Notes under the pieces: generated by a model
Seen by the model: the letters and a program-made list of their open reading frames with translations, nothing else
What the model was told of the DNA's origin: nothing
The model's database searches: none
Program-made: the position numbers and the translations under genes
In this document: positions 51,935 to 59,389 of the stretch, piece after piece
Position numbering within the stretch: the first letter of the stretch is position 1
Layout of the letters: each line of letters opens with the position of its first letter
NCBI GenBank assembly: GCA_943908365.1
Contig: CALTTH010000004.1
Location: 26,726-90,725, forward strand
Reading direction: 5' to 3'
Length of the DNA stretch: 64,000 nt
From: an uncultured Hyphomicrobiales bacterium
GTDB lineage: Bacteria > Pseudomonadota > Alphaproteobacteria > Rhizobiales > Rhizobiaceae

Positions 51935-53527
51935 ATGATTTCCATTTCTGATCTTTCCACCCGCATCGCCGGGCGTCTCCTCCTTGATAAAGCCAGCGTT
52001 ACGCTTCCGAGCGGCACCAAGGCCGGCCTCGTTGGCCGCAATGGTGCCGGCAAGTCCACGTTGTTCAAAGTCATCACAGGCGATCACGGCGCCGAAACCG
52101 GGTCGGTCTCGATCCCGAAGAATGCCAGGATTGGTCAGGTGGCTCAGGAAGCTCCAGGCACTGAAGATAGTCTCATCGAGATCGTCATGGCGGCCGACAA
52201 GGAGCGTGCTGCGCTGATGCTGGAATCGGAAACAGCGACCGATCCGGAACGCATCTCTGACATCCAGATGCGGCTCGTTGATATCGACGCGCATTCGGCC
52301 GAGGCACGCGCATCCAGTATCTTGGCAGGCCTTGGGTTCGATCAGGAGGCCCAGCTTCGCCCCGCATCATCCTTTTCCGGTGGATGGCGTATGCGCGTGG
52401 CGCTGGCATCGGTACTGTTTGCCGAACCTGACCTGCTGCTGCTCGACGAGCCGACCAACTATCTCGATCTGGAGGGCTCGCTTTGGCTTGAGGATTACAT
52501 TCGCCGCTATCCTTACACAGTCATCATCATTAGCCACGACCGCGATCTTTTGAACAACGCCGTCAATGCCATTGTCCACCTCGACCAGAAGAAGTTGACC
52601 TTTTACCGCGGTGGATACGACCAGTTCGAACGCCAGAAGGCCGAAAACGACGAACTGCAAAACAAGGCCAAGGTCAAGAACGAAGCAGCGCGCAAGCACC
52701 TGCAGAGCTTCATCGACCGCTTCAAGGCCAAGGCATCGAAGGCCAAGCAGGCACAATCGCGCGTCAAGGCGCTGGAGCGGATGGGCACCGTGTCTTCTGT
52801 GATCGAAGATCACGTTCAACCCATGACATTTCCTACCCCGGAAAAGCAGCCTGCCTCGCCGATCATTGCCATCGATGGTGGTTCTGTTGGCTATGAGCCG
52901 GGAAATCCAATCCTCAAGGGCATCGACCTGCGCATCGACAATGATGACCGCATCGCGCTGCTAGGATCGAATGGCAACGGCAAATCGACGTTCGCCAAAT
53001 TCATCTCCGGCCGTCTCGCGCCAGAGACTGGAGATCTGCGCACAGCGCCTTCCCTTAAGGTCGGTTTTTTTGCTCAACACCAGATGGATGACCTGGTGCC
53101 TGAGGACTCCGCAGTCGATCATGTGCGCAAGCTGATGCCGCAGGCGCCTGAGTCCAAGGTGCGTGCACGCGTCGCGCAAATGGGTCTTGCCACCGAAAAA
53201 ATGGCGACCGCGGCCAAGGATCTATCCGGTGGAGAAAAGGCGCGTCTGCTGATGGGGCTTGCAGCATTCCATGCGCCCAATCTGCTGATCCTCGACGAAC
53301 CAACGAACCATCTGGACATCGATAGCCGTCGAGCTCTGATCGAGGCTCTCAACGACTATGATGGTGCGGTCATCCTAATTTCGCATGATCGTCACCTCAT
53401 CGAAGCGACTGCAGACCGCCTGTGGCTTGTCAATAATGGCACGGTCACCACCTTCGAGGGGGATATGGACGAGTATCGGGATATCGTCGTCTCGTCCGGT
53501 AAAAAGAAAAAGAAGAAGAAAAACTAA
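51935..53527 (+). CDS. ABC-F family ATPase
   Basis: A 530-residue soluble protein with two ATPase domains and no membrane domain, the ABC-F plan. The first has Walker A GRNGAGKST, signature SFSGGWRMRVALASVLF and Walker B LLLDEPTNYLDLE. The second has GSNGNGKST, LSGGEKARLLMGL and LILDEPTNHLDID. Between them is a charged helical linker (residues ~230-290) that in this family reaches into the ribosome near the E site. ABC-F proteins relieve stalled translation or give resistance to ribosome-targeting drugs; the class here looks like the general Uup/YheS-type rather than a resistance determinant. The C-terminus ends in SSGKKKKKKKN, a run of lysines encoded by an A-rich tract. The ATG at 51935 is chosen from domain alignment, as the ribosome site is poor. 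Confidence 0.9.
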   Translation: MISISDLSTRIAGRLLLDKASVTLPSGTKAGLVGRNGAGKSTLFKVITGDHGAETGSVSIPKNARIGQVAQEAPGTEDSLIEIVMAADKERAALMLESETATDPERISDIQMRLVDIDAHSAEARASSILAGLGFDQEAQLRPASSFSGGWRMRVALASVLFAEPDLLLLDEPTNYLDLEGSLWLEDYIRRYPYTVIIISHDRDLLNNAVNAIVHLDQKKLTFYRGGYDQFERQKAENDELQNKAKVKNEAARKHLQSFIDRFKAKASKAKQAQSRVKALERMGTVSSVIEDHVQPMTFPTPEKQPASPIIAIDGGSVGYEPGNPILKGIDLRIDNDDRIALLGSNGNGKSTFAKFISGRLAPETGDLRTAPSLKVGFFAQHQMDDLVPEDSAVDHVRKLMPQAPESKVRARVAQMGLATEKMATAAKDLSGGEKARLLMGLAAFHAPNLLILDEPTNHLDIDSRRALIEALNDYDGAVILISHDRHLIEATADRLWLVNNGTVTTFEGDMDEYRDIVVSSGKKKKKKKN

Positions 53528-53693
53528 GGTCCAATCGCCTTTAGATCCAAGCGCCCCCGCCTGTGCCACCGGACAAGATCCAGACGCGCTATCGAGTACC
53601 GAGTGACGCGGCGGTTTTGCACGTCGTATTTTAGGATGCCGCCTGATAGACAGGCAGCTCCGAGCGCAATTTTGCCCGAGCGAAGGAACACCG

Positions 53694-53867
53694 ATGGGTT
53701 TTAGAACGCCGAAATTTGAGTACGTGAATGGCTACAAGATCGTTGAGGTCGATGGTCCGACGTGCAAGGTGCTCGATGGCGATCGTCAATTGGGCGAGGA
53801 TTTCCCTTACTCAGGAGAAGCCGCCGCTTATACAAGATCTCTGCCGAGCCGCGATCCCCGGAAGTAG
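53694..53867 (+). CDS. Small protein of unknown function (57 aa)
   Basis: I do not recognise it, but it looks like a real gene. ATG 53694 has AAGGA about 6 bases upstream, and the reading frame runs 57 codons to TAG at 53865-53867, 15 bases before the rsgA start. The product begins MGFRTPKFEYVNGYKIVEVD and continues with CKVLDGDRQLGEDFPYSGEA. It is a polar, aromatic-rich sequence with one Cys and no membrane helix. It could be cotranscribed with rsgA. No function can be given. Confidence 0.6.
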   Translation: MGFRTPKFEYVNGYKIVEVDGPTCKVLDGDRQLGEDFPYSGEAAAYTRSLPSRDPRK

Positions 53868-53882
53868 GCGAGGCAACAGTTC

Positions 53883-54892
53883 ATGACGTCTGCGATAACC
53901 CCGTCTCTCGAGCAACTCGGTTGGTCTCCGTTCTTTGCCGACCAAGTGAGCGAGGAAGGCTCCGGCTTGGCGCCAAGACGCATATCATCGGTTCACCGCT
54001 CACGCGTGGAGGCAATCGATGTAGCAGGGCCTGCTGCGTTGGAACTACCAGTCAACAGCAACACGGCAGACTTTGCAGTCGGCGACTGGATCCTCGCCGA
54101 TCCGCTGACAGGATGTTTGTCGCCAGACTTGCCAGAAAAAGCCTGTTTCAACGACGCCAGGAGGGCGGACGTGGCCAGCAACTGGTTGCCGCCAACATCG
54201 ATACATTATTGATTGTGACCTCATGCAATGCGGACTTCCATCCCGCCCGGCTGGAACGTTATCTGATCATGGCAGACCAGGCCGGAAGCAAGCCTGTGAT
54301 CGTACTGACCAAGGCGGATACGACGGCAGACATCGGCGATTTTCAGTCAAAAGCAGAGGCATTGCAGCGCGATCTCCCTGTGATTGCGCTAAATGGGCGT
54401 TCTACCGATGCTGTCGTCTCGTTGATGCCGTGGTTGGGCATTGGTCAGACTGTTGCACTGGTGGGATCATCCGGTGTTGGAAAGTCAACGCTGGTGAACA
54501 CACTGACCGCCTTCGATGCTATCCAGAAAACCGGAACCATCCGTGAATATGATGCACAGGGCCGGCACACCACAACGGCGCGGTCCCTACATGCGGTTCA
54601 AGGCGGTGGCTGGGTCATCGATACGCCGGGAATAAGGACGCTCTACGTCAGCGACATCACCGATGGAATAGATACACTCTTCGCTGAGATCACAGAGTTA
54701 GCACCCCTGTGTCGGTTTCGCGATTGTACTCATGCGCATGAACCTGAATGCGCGGTAAGAGATGCGATAGCAAAAGGCGAGGTTGATGCCGATCGCCTCG
54801 AACGTTGGAGAAGCCTGTCCGCCGAAAACAGCAGCCGCACTCCAGTGCTAAGTGGACCACGCGGCAACAAGCCCATCAAGAAAAAGCGTTAA
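53883..54892 (+). pseudogene. rsgA: Ribosome small-subunit GTPase RsgA, apparently frameshifted
   Basis: RsgA is a circularly permuted GTPase that helps mature the 30S subunit. The OB-fold N-terminus is read from ATG 53883 (GAGG 9 bases upstream): TPSLEQLGWSPFFADQ, RVEAIDVAGPAALEL and FAVGDWILADPLT. The rest is in the -1 frame from about 54110: FVARLARKSLFQRR, LVAANIDTLLIVTSCNADF, VLTKADTT (G4-like), GSSGVGKSTLVNTL (G1), RHTTTARSL (G2), IDTPGIRTL (G3) and the zinc-knuckle LCRFRDCTHAHEPECAVRDAI. Inserting one base near ACAGGATG (e.g. GGG for GG at 54111) restores one ~337-residue protein. The downstream half alone can be read from 53762, but its first ~125 residues are then nonsense. Either the gene is broken or the sequence has an error; all GTPase motifs are intact. 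Confidence 0.8.
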
Positions 54893-54996
54893 AGCATGGT
54901 CCACGCAAAAGTGTGCAGCGGTTTTGCGATCACGACATACGAAAAAAGGACCTGATGCGTCAGAAACTGATTTGAAAGATCGTGAAACGCGTTAGA
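54893..54996. repeat. RIME-like rhizobial intergenic repeat, copy 2
   Basis: It starts directly after the rsgA stop. It shares the core AAGTGTGCAGCGGTTTTGCGAT, a CGACAT segment, GGACCT and a terminal GATCGTGAAACGCGTTA with the copy at 1848-1949. The ends are more diverged than in copy 1. Confidence 0.7.
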
Positions 54997-55099
54997 CCCG
55001 AAGCGAAGTAAGGCTTACGCATCAACGGGAGAAGAGGCCAATGGCGGATCCGCGTTTGGACCCGCCATCATTTTTACGTCGTGGTCAAACAGGTCGAGC

Positions 55100-55993
55100 C
55101 TACCTTGTCACATAGCGCTTCCAGGGATGCTCTTCCTTGAATCCCAAAACGTCTCGCGCCTTACGATTGGACAGCGGTGCTTCGTCCCTTCCCATTTCGC
55201 GCGTCACAGGCGTATTGGGTGCGTATTTGGCGAGGAATTCGGCGGTGGGAAGATTGGCCGTGATCGTGTCGTTCACCGCGTTGAACACCTGAAAGCCCAA
55301 GCCGTCCTTCTCAATACACAGATGAACAATCTCCCCGAGATCGCGTGCGTCGATGTAGCTCCAGGCATTGCGTTTGCGAGACATTGGCTTATCAATGAAG
55401 GCCGGGAAGTTGCTGTATTCGTGCGGTTCGATTACATTGCCGATGCGCAGGGCGTATATATCGGCATTGTATCGCATGGCGAAGGCACGTGCCGTCTTCT
55501 CATTCACGAGCTTGGAAAGACCGTAGCTGTCCATCGGGTCGATATCGTAATCCTCTTCGAGAGGAAACGAATGGAAGTCCTTGTCCCCTTCGGCAAAGCA
55601 CACACCGTAGGTGGTCTCGCTGGAAGCGATGATGACTTTTCGGACGCCGAGCTTCATCGCAGCTTCAATGACATTGTATGTGCCGACGACGTTCGCCTGG
55701 AATGTTTCGTTGTCCGGCTCGATCAGCACCCGAGGGATCGCCGCGAAGTGCACGACGGCGTCAGGCGCCGAAGGCGGAGCGCCGTTTTCGAAACCATCGA
55801 AACCGAAATGGGTCGTCAGGGCATTGAAGACCTGACCACTGTCGGTGATGTCCGCGATCAGCGTATTCACTCCGGGCAAGTCCAAGGGCTTCAAATCGAT
55901 GTTCAGGACGGAGTATCCCTTGTCCAGAAGCTTGGGAACTGCATGGCGTCCAGCCTTGCCTGTGCCCCCGGTGAAAACGATACGTTTGGTCAT
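55100..55993 (-). CDS. NAD(P)-dependent epimerase/dehydratase (extended SDR)
   Basis: A 297-residue extended-SDR protein. The cofactor loop is FTGGTGKAGRHAVPKLL, followed by LNIDLKPLD (Asp after strand 2, NAD-type). The active site shows Ser/Thr in IIASSETTYGV and the YxxxK of DSYGLSKLVNEK. The C-terminal SYIDARDLGEIVHLCIE is typical of NDP-sugar epimerase-like or uronate-dehydrogenase-like enzymes. GAGGAGG 8 bases before ATG 55993 sets the start. The gene is monocistronic. The substrate, probably a sugar or nucleotide sugar, is unknown. A 50-base non-coding stretch downstream separates it from RIME copy 2. Confidence 0.85.
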   Translation of the reverse strand: MTKRIVFTGGTGKAGRHAVPKLLDKGYSVLNIDLKPLDLPGVNTLIADITDSGQVFNALTTHFGFDGFENGAPPSAPDAVVHFAAIPRVLIEPDNETFQANVVGTYNVIEAAMKLGVRKVIIASSETTYGVCFAEGDKDFHSFPLEEDYDIDPMDSYGLSKLVNEKTARAFAMRYNADIYALRIGNVIEPHEYSNFPAFIDKPMSRKRNAWSYIDARDLGEIVHLCIEKDGLGFQVFNAVNDTITANLPTAEFLAKYAPNTPVTREMGRDEAPLSNRKARDVLGFKEEHPWKRYVTR

Positions 55994-56174
55994 TTCTTGC
56001 CTCCTCTTGAAACGCGCGCGCTTGGTGATGATCGATCGTTCTGAATTGATCGCTGACACCACTTGCGCCTCCTTATCCATACGACAGCAAATCCATCGCT
56101 GACGCAACGAAGGAAATAAAGACGAGACTGAATCTCACGTTTGTCAGTCGTTTAAAAAACTTTATGAAAGTAAA

Positions 56175-57086
56175 TCATAAAGTTCCCAAGGCGCTTCTGT
56201 TCAGCAGCTTTGCTACCCAATCTACAAAAACGCGAACCTTGTTCGTCACATGTCTGGTCTGGGGGTAGACGATGTAGATCGGCATGGGCTCGCTCTTCCA
56301 TTCAGGAAGAACACGCACCAGCTTTCCCTCCTTGATTTCGTCCCTTATCGAGAACGGTACCAATTGTCCGACACCCATTCCGGCAACAACGGCATGTTGA
56401 TAGGTCCTCGCATCGTTCGCCGATACGATGTATCGCGGGCTAATTTCAACGGAACGGGTACCGTCATCGAAAGCCATGCTCATCACTTGTCCTGCATTGG
56501 CATTTAGGTAACCAACACAATGATGATCGACTTCCAGATCTTCCGGAGTCTTTGGCATGCCGAAGCGCTCGATGTACGCGGGTGAGGCAACCGTAAGAAA
56601 GTCGAGTTCCGAGACTTTTCGCGCGATAAGCGACTGGTCACGCAGTGTGCCCACGCGCAAGGCACAATCCACGTTTTCGGCGATGTAATCGACAAGACGG
56701 TCTCCGACACCTATGTCGAGCCGGATTTGCGGAAAGCGCTGGTAAAAATCACAAAGATTCGGAATAATGATCTTATCGGCGAACATCCCGGCCATCTCCA
56801 CACGCAGGCGACCGGAAGGCTGGACGTTGGCGCTGGAAACACTGCCATCCAACTCGTCGATTTCCGCTAGGATTTGCGTTGCACGCTCATAGTAAAGTGC
56901 ACCGTCTGTGGTCACCATTACGCGGCGCGTCGTTCGGTTCAGCAGCGTCGTACGCAAATGCGCCTCCAAACCCTGCACCATGTTGGTCACGGTCGTCTTG
57001 GGGATATTCAGGGCGTTCGCAGCCTTAGTGAAGTTTCCTGTCTCAACGACCCGTGCGAAGACGCGCATCGCCGCTAGCTGGTCCAT
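56175..57086 (-). CDS. LysR-family transcriptional regulator
   Basis: A 303-residue LysR protein. The N-terminal winged helix (residues ~1-60) reads MDQLAAMRVFARVVETGNFTKAANALNIPKTTVTNMVQGLE, then a linker helix and the effector-binding domain. This is the subgroup close to DNA-binding CrgA/AaeR-like regulators (LNRTTRRVMVTTDGALYYERA). GAGG 8 bases upstream fixes ATG 57086. It is divergent from the hydrolase-efflux operon with 134 bases between starts. An inverted repeat there (57134-57142 / 57170-57178) is a candidate operator. It most likely controls the RND pump operon in response to a small effector; that is inferred from layout. Confidence 0.9.
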   Translation of the reverse strand: MDQLAAMRVFARVVETGNFTKAANALNIPKTTVTNMVQGLEAHLRTTLLNRTTRRVMVTTDGALYYERATQILAEIDELDGSVSSANVQPSGRLRVEMAGMFADKIIIPNLCDFYQRFPQIRLDIGVGDRLVDYIAENVDCALRVGTLRDQSLIARKVSELDFLTVASPAYIERFGMPKTPEDLEVDHHCVGYLNANAGQVMSMAFDDGTRSVEISPRYIVSANDARTYQHAVVAGMGVGQLVPFSIRDEIKEGKLVRVLPEWKSEPMPIYIVYPQTRHVTNKVRVFVDWVAKLLNRSALGTL

Positions 57087-57133
57087 TTTGTCAACCTCGC
57101 TCGATTGTCCGTGAATTTGGAATAGTGTTTTCG

Positions 57134-57178
57134 AATATGGATGCTTGTGCAAATTATCCCGAACAATATATCCATATT
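57134..57178. promoter_or_regulatory. 9-bp inverted repeat in the LysR/efflux divergent promoter region
   Basis: AATATGGAT (57134-57142) and ATCCATATT (57170-57178) are perfect inverted copies with 27 bases between. The spacing would place the arms on about the same DNA face, suiting a LysR tetramer. Confidence 0.45.
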
Positions 57179-57220
57179 AGGAAGCACTACAAGAGACGGA
57201 GATGGAGTCTCTCGAGGAAA

Positions 57221-58024
57221 ATGACGATGGACACCCGATGGCACGAGATCGAGACGAGCGGCACGACGTGCACGCCTCTGTCCGTGCGTGTCTACAGCAA
57301 CGAAGGCAAAGTGCGCACGCCTCCGCTGGTCCTATATCTTAGAGGTGGCTCTTTTCTGGCAGAAGGGGCTCAGCGCGAGGAGCTACCGGTCGCGAAAGCG
57401 CTTGCCGAAAGTGGAGCAGTGGTCATCGAGACAGACTACAGCACCGGCTCCTGCAATGAGTTTCCGGCTGTGATCGATCAAGCTTTCGATGCGCTCGATT
57501 GTCTGAGCAATAGCCGCAAGCAGTATGGTAGCGCGAAATCCTTGCTGTTCGTGGCCGGAGAAGAGGCTGGCGGGAATGTTGCCGCAGGCCTGGCACTAAA
57601 GGCTCGTGATCGGATGCCCGGGAAACTGGCAGGACAGATCTTGCTGTCGCCGATGATCGATCCGCTGATGGCATCGACGTCCTTTCGGGATGCCGACAAG
57701 ATCGGCATGCGGCAGCGTTGGGCCGAAGGCTGGAGCCGGTACCTGGCAAAGGCCTGTGGGGTCGCGCACCCATACGCGGCACCGTGCCAGTGTACACGGC
57801 TCGACCGTGTAGCCCCAGCTTTGATTTTCACCGCCGAGGACGACCCTCTGCGTGACGAGACAGTAAATTATGCCGCGCGCCTGCGTGATGCAGGGATACA
57901 TGTTCGGCTGCAAGTTTTCCCTGCCGGCTCCGGCTGGACAGGGCTTTATCGAGGTGAAGGTGGCAAGTGGCTTTCGGCTGTTTGCGACGAGTTTTCGGGT
58001 TTTGTTCAAGACCTCAAGAATTAG
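57221..58024 (+). CDS. Catalytically degraded alpha/beta hydrolase (HSL-like fold), first gene of an efflux operon
   Basis: A 267-residue alpha/beta hydrolase related to the hormone-sensitive-lipase (GDXG) family, but with the catalytic machinery lost. The oxyanion HGGG motif reads RGGS (LYLRGGSFL). The nucleophile elbow GDSAGG reads GEEAGG (VAGEEAGGNVAAGLAL), replacing Ser with Glu. The catalytic Asp region is kept (EDDPLRDE), while the C-terminal His position reads AGSGWTGL with no His. The fold-specific Gly and flanking residues are conserved, which argues for selection on the fold. A role as ligand sensor or binding partner is possible. It is 50 bases upstream of the RND adaptor gene on the same strand and divergent from LysR. 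GAGGA precedes both ATG 57221 and ATG 57227. Confidence 0.8.
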   Translation: MTMDTRWHEIETSGTTCTPLSVRVYSNEGKVRTPPLVLYLRGGSFLAEGAQREELPVAKALAESGAVVIETDYSTGSCNEFPAVIDQAFDALDCLSNSRKQYGSAKSLLFVAGEEAGGNVAAGLALKARDRMPGKLAGQILLSPMIDPLMASTSFRDADKIGMRQRWAEGWSRYLAKACGVAHPYAAPCQCTRLDRVAPALIFTAEDDPLRDETVNYAARLRDAGIHVRLQVFPAGSGWTGLYRGEGGKWLSAVCDEFSGFVQDLKN

Positions 58025-58074
58025 CATTTTAGACAATCACTGATCGGCTTCCTTACGAAGCCAAGGAGTATCCC

Positions 58075-59265
58075 ATGACGCTCAAGAACAAGCGCCGTGC
58101 CCTTGCGGGTGCCGGCATAGGACTTGCCATGTCCGTAGCAGCCGCAGCGCTGCTATTCGATCTTCCCATGACGACGGGTGCCGTTGCTGCGGCTCCGCAG
58201 GCGGAAGCGCCAGCGGTTCCAGTGACGGTCGCGGTCGTGGAAAGCAAAGATATTACCCACTGGGAGCAATTTTCCGGCAGGCTCGAGGCTGTCGAGCGTG
58301 TTCAGGTCCGCTCCCGCGTTGCTGGCCAGATCCAAGCGGTTCACTTCCGTGAAGGCGCATTGGTCAAAGCTGGCGATCTGCTCTTCACCATCGATCCAGC
58401 TCCCTATCAGGCAGCGGTTGCGGGCGCGGAGGCACAGGTTGCCTCGGCGGACGCAAAGGTCGCTCTGGCCAAAACCGAATTGGAGCGTGGCCGGCGGCTT
58501 TCCGACAACCGCACCATTTCGCAGAGCGATCTCGACCAGCGCCAAAGCAATGTGGCGGAAGCCGAAGCGCAACTGCGGGCCGCCCGCGCAGCACTGACGA
58601 CGGCCCAGCTCGATCTCAGCTACACGCAGCTCCGCGCGCCTATTTCAGGACGCGTCGGCAAGCTTGATGTGACGGCCGGCAATCTGGTTGCCGCCGGCTC
58701 CGCATCCCCTGCTCTCACCACGCTTGTGTCTGTCGATCCGATCTATGCAAGCTTCAATGCCAGCGAGGAGATCGTCACCAAGGCGCTTTCGCAGCTTCCC
58801 ACCTCCAATGGAGCGCTTCAGGCATTGGAACAGATCCCGGTCGAAGTCGGCACACTTGCCGATGAGGGCACGCCCATCAAGGGTACTCTGCATCTGATCG
58901 ACAATCAGGTAGACGGTGCGAGCGGCACTATCGGCGTCCGCGCGGTATTCGCCAACACCGATGGGCATCTCATTCCCGGTCAGTTCGTGCGCGTCCGACT
59001 GGGTGAACCGAAGTCGGAAAAGCGCATCGTCATTACGGACCGCGCGATCGGTACTGATCAGGACAAGAAGTTCGTCTTCGTCGTCGATAAGGACAACAAG
59101 GTGAGCTACCGCCAGATCAAGCCCGGCCCATCGGCTGAGGGAATGCGCGTCGTCGAAAGCGGCCTCGCTGTTGGTGACAAGATCGTCGTCAATGGGCTCC
59201 AGCGTATCCGTCCTGGCGCGGTTGTGGCTCCGCAGACCGACGACAAGGTCGCAGCAGCGCAATAA
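58075..59265 (+). CDS. RND efflux periplasmic adaptor (MexA/AcrA family)
   Basis: A 396-residue membrane-fusion protein. The N-terminal hydrophobic signal (GAGIGLAMSVAAAALLF) lacks a lipobox Cys, so it is probably anchored by an uncleaved helix. The adaptor domains appear in order: beta-barrel and lipoyl pieces (FSGRLEAVERVQVRSRVAGQI, FREGALVKAGDLLFTIDPAPY), a coiled-coil hairpin (ELERGRRLSDNRTISQSDLDQR, AEAQLRAARAALTTAQLDLSY) and the second lipoyl half (LRAPISGRVGKLDVTAGNLV). The membrane-proximal domain follows. AAGGAG 6 bases before the ATG is a strong ribosome site. It bridges the RND pump encoded next to an outer-membrane channel; no TolC-type gene is in this window. Confidence 0.93.
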   Translation: MTLKNKRRALAGAGIGLAMSVAAAALLFDLPMTTGAVAAAPQAEAPAVPVTVAVVESKDITHWEQFSGRLEAVERVQVRSRVAGQIQAVHFREGALVKAGDLLFTIDPAPYQAAVAGAEAQVASADAKVALAKTELERGRRLSDNRTISQSDLDQRQSNVAEAEAQLRAARAALTTAQLDLSYTQLRAPISGRVGKLDVTAGNLVAAGSASPALTTLVSVDPIYASFNASEEIVTKALSQLPTSNGALQALEQIPVEVGTLADEGTPIKGTLHLIDNQVDGASGTIGVRAVFANTDGHLIPGQFVRVRLGEPKSEKRIVITDRAIGTDQDKKFVFVVDKDNKVSYRQIKPGPSAEGMRVVESGLAVGDKIVVNGLQRIRPGAVVAPQTDDKVAAAQ

Positions 59266-59389
59266 TAGATCCGACGGGCCAGCCCGGCCCGTCCTACCCG
59301 CAATCCATGCAGAAAGATCCTCCTGCCGGTGGCGAAACGCAACCGGGGTGGTCTCCCGCGTTCAGTATTCACCCGGAGAGGGCTAATCC

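Noticed and set aside
53762..54892. Single 376-codon frame as the true RsgA
   Set aside because: Its first ~125 residues are not RsgA-like, while the proper OB-fold sequence lies in the frame starting at 53883. A frameshifted gene explains both frames better.
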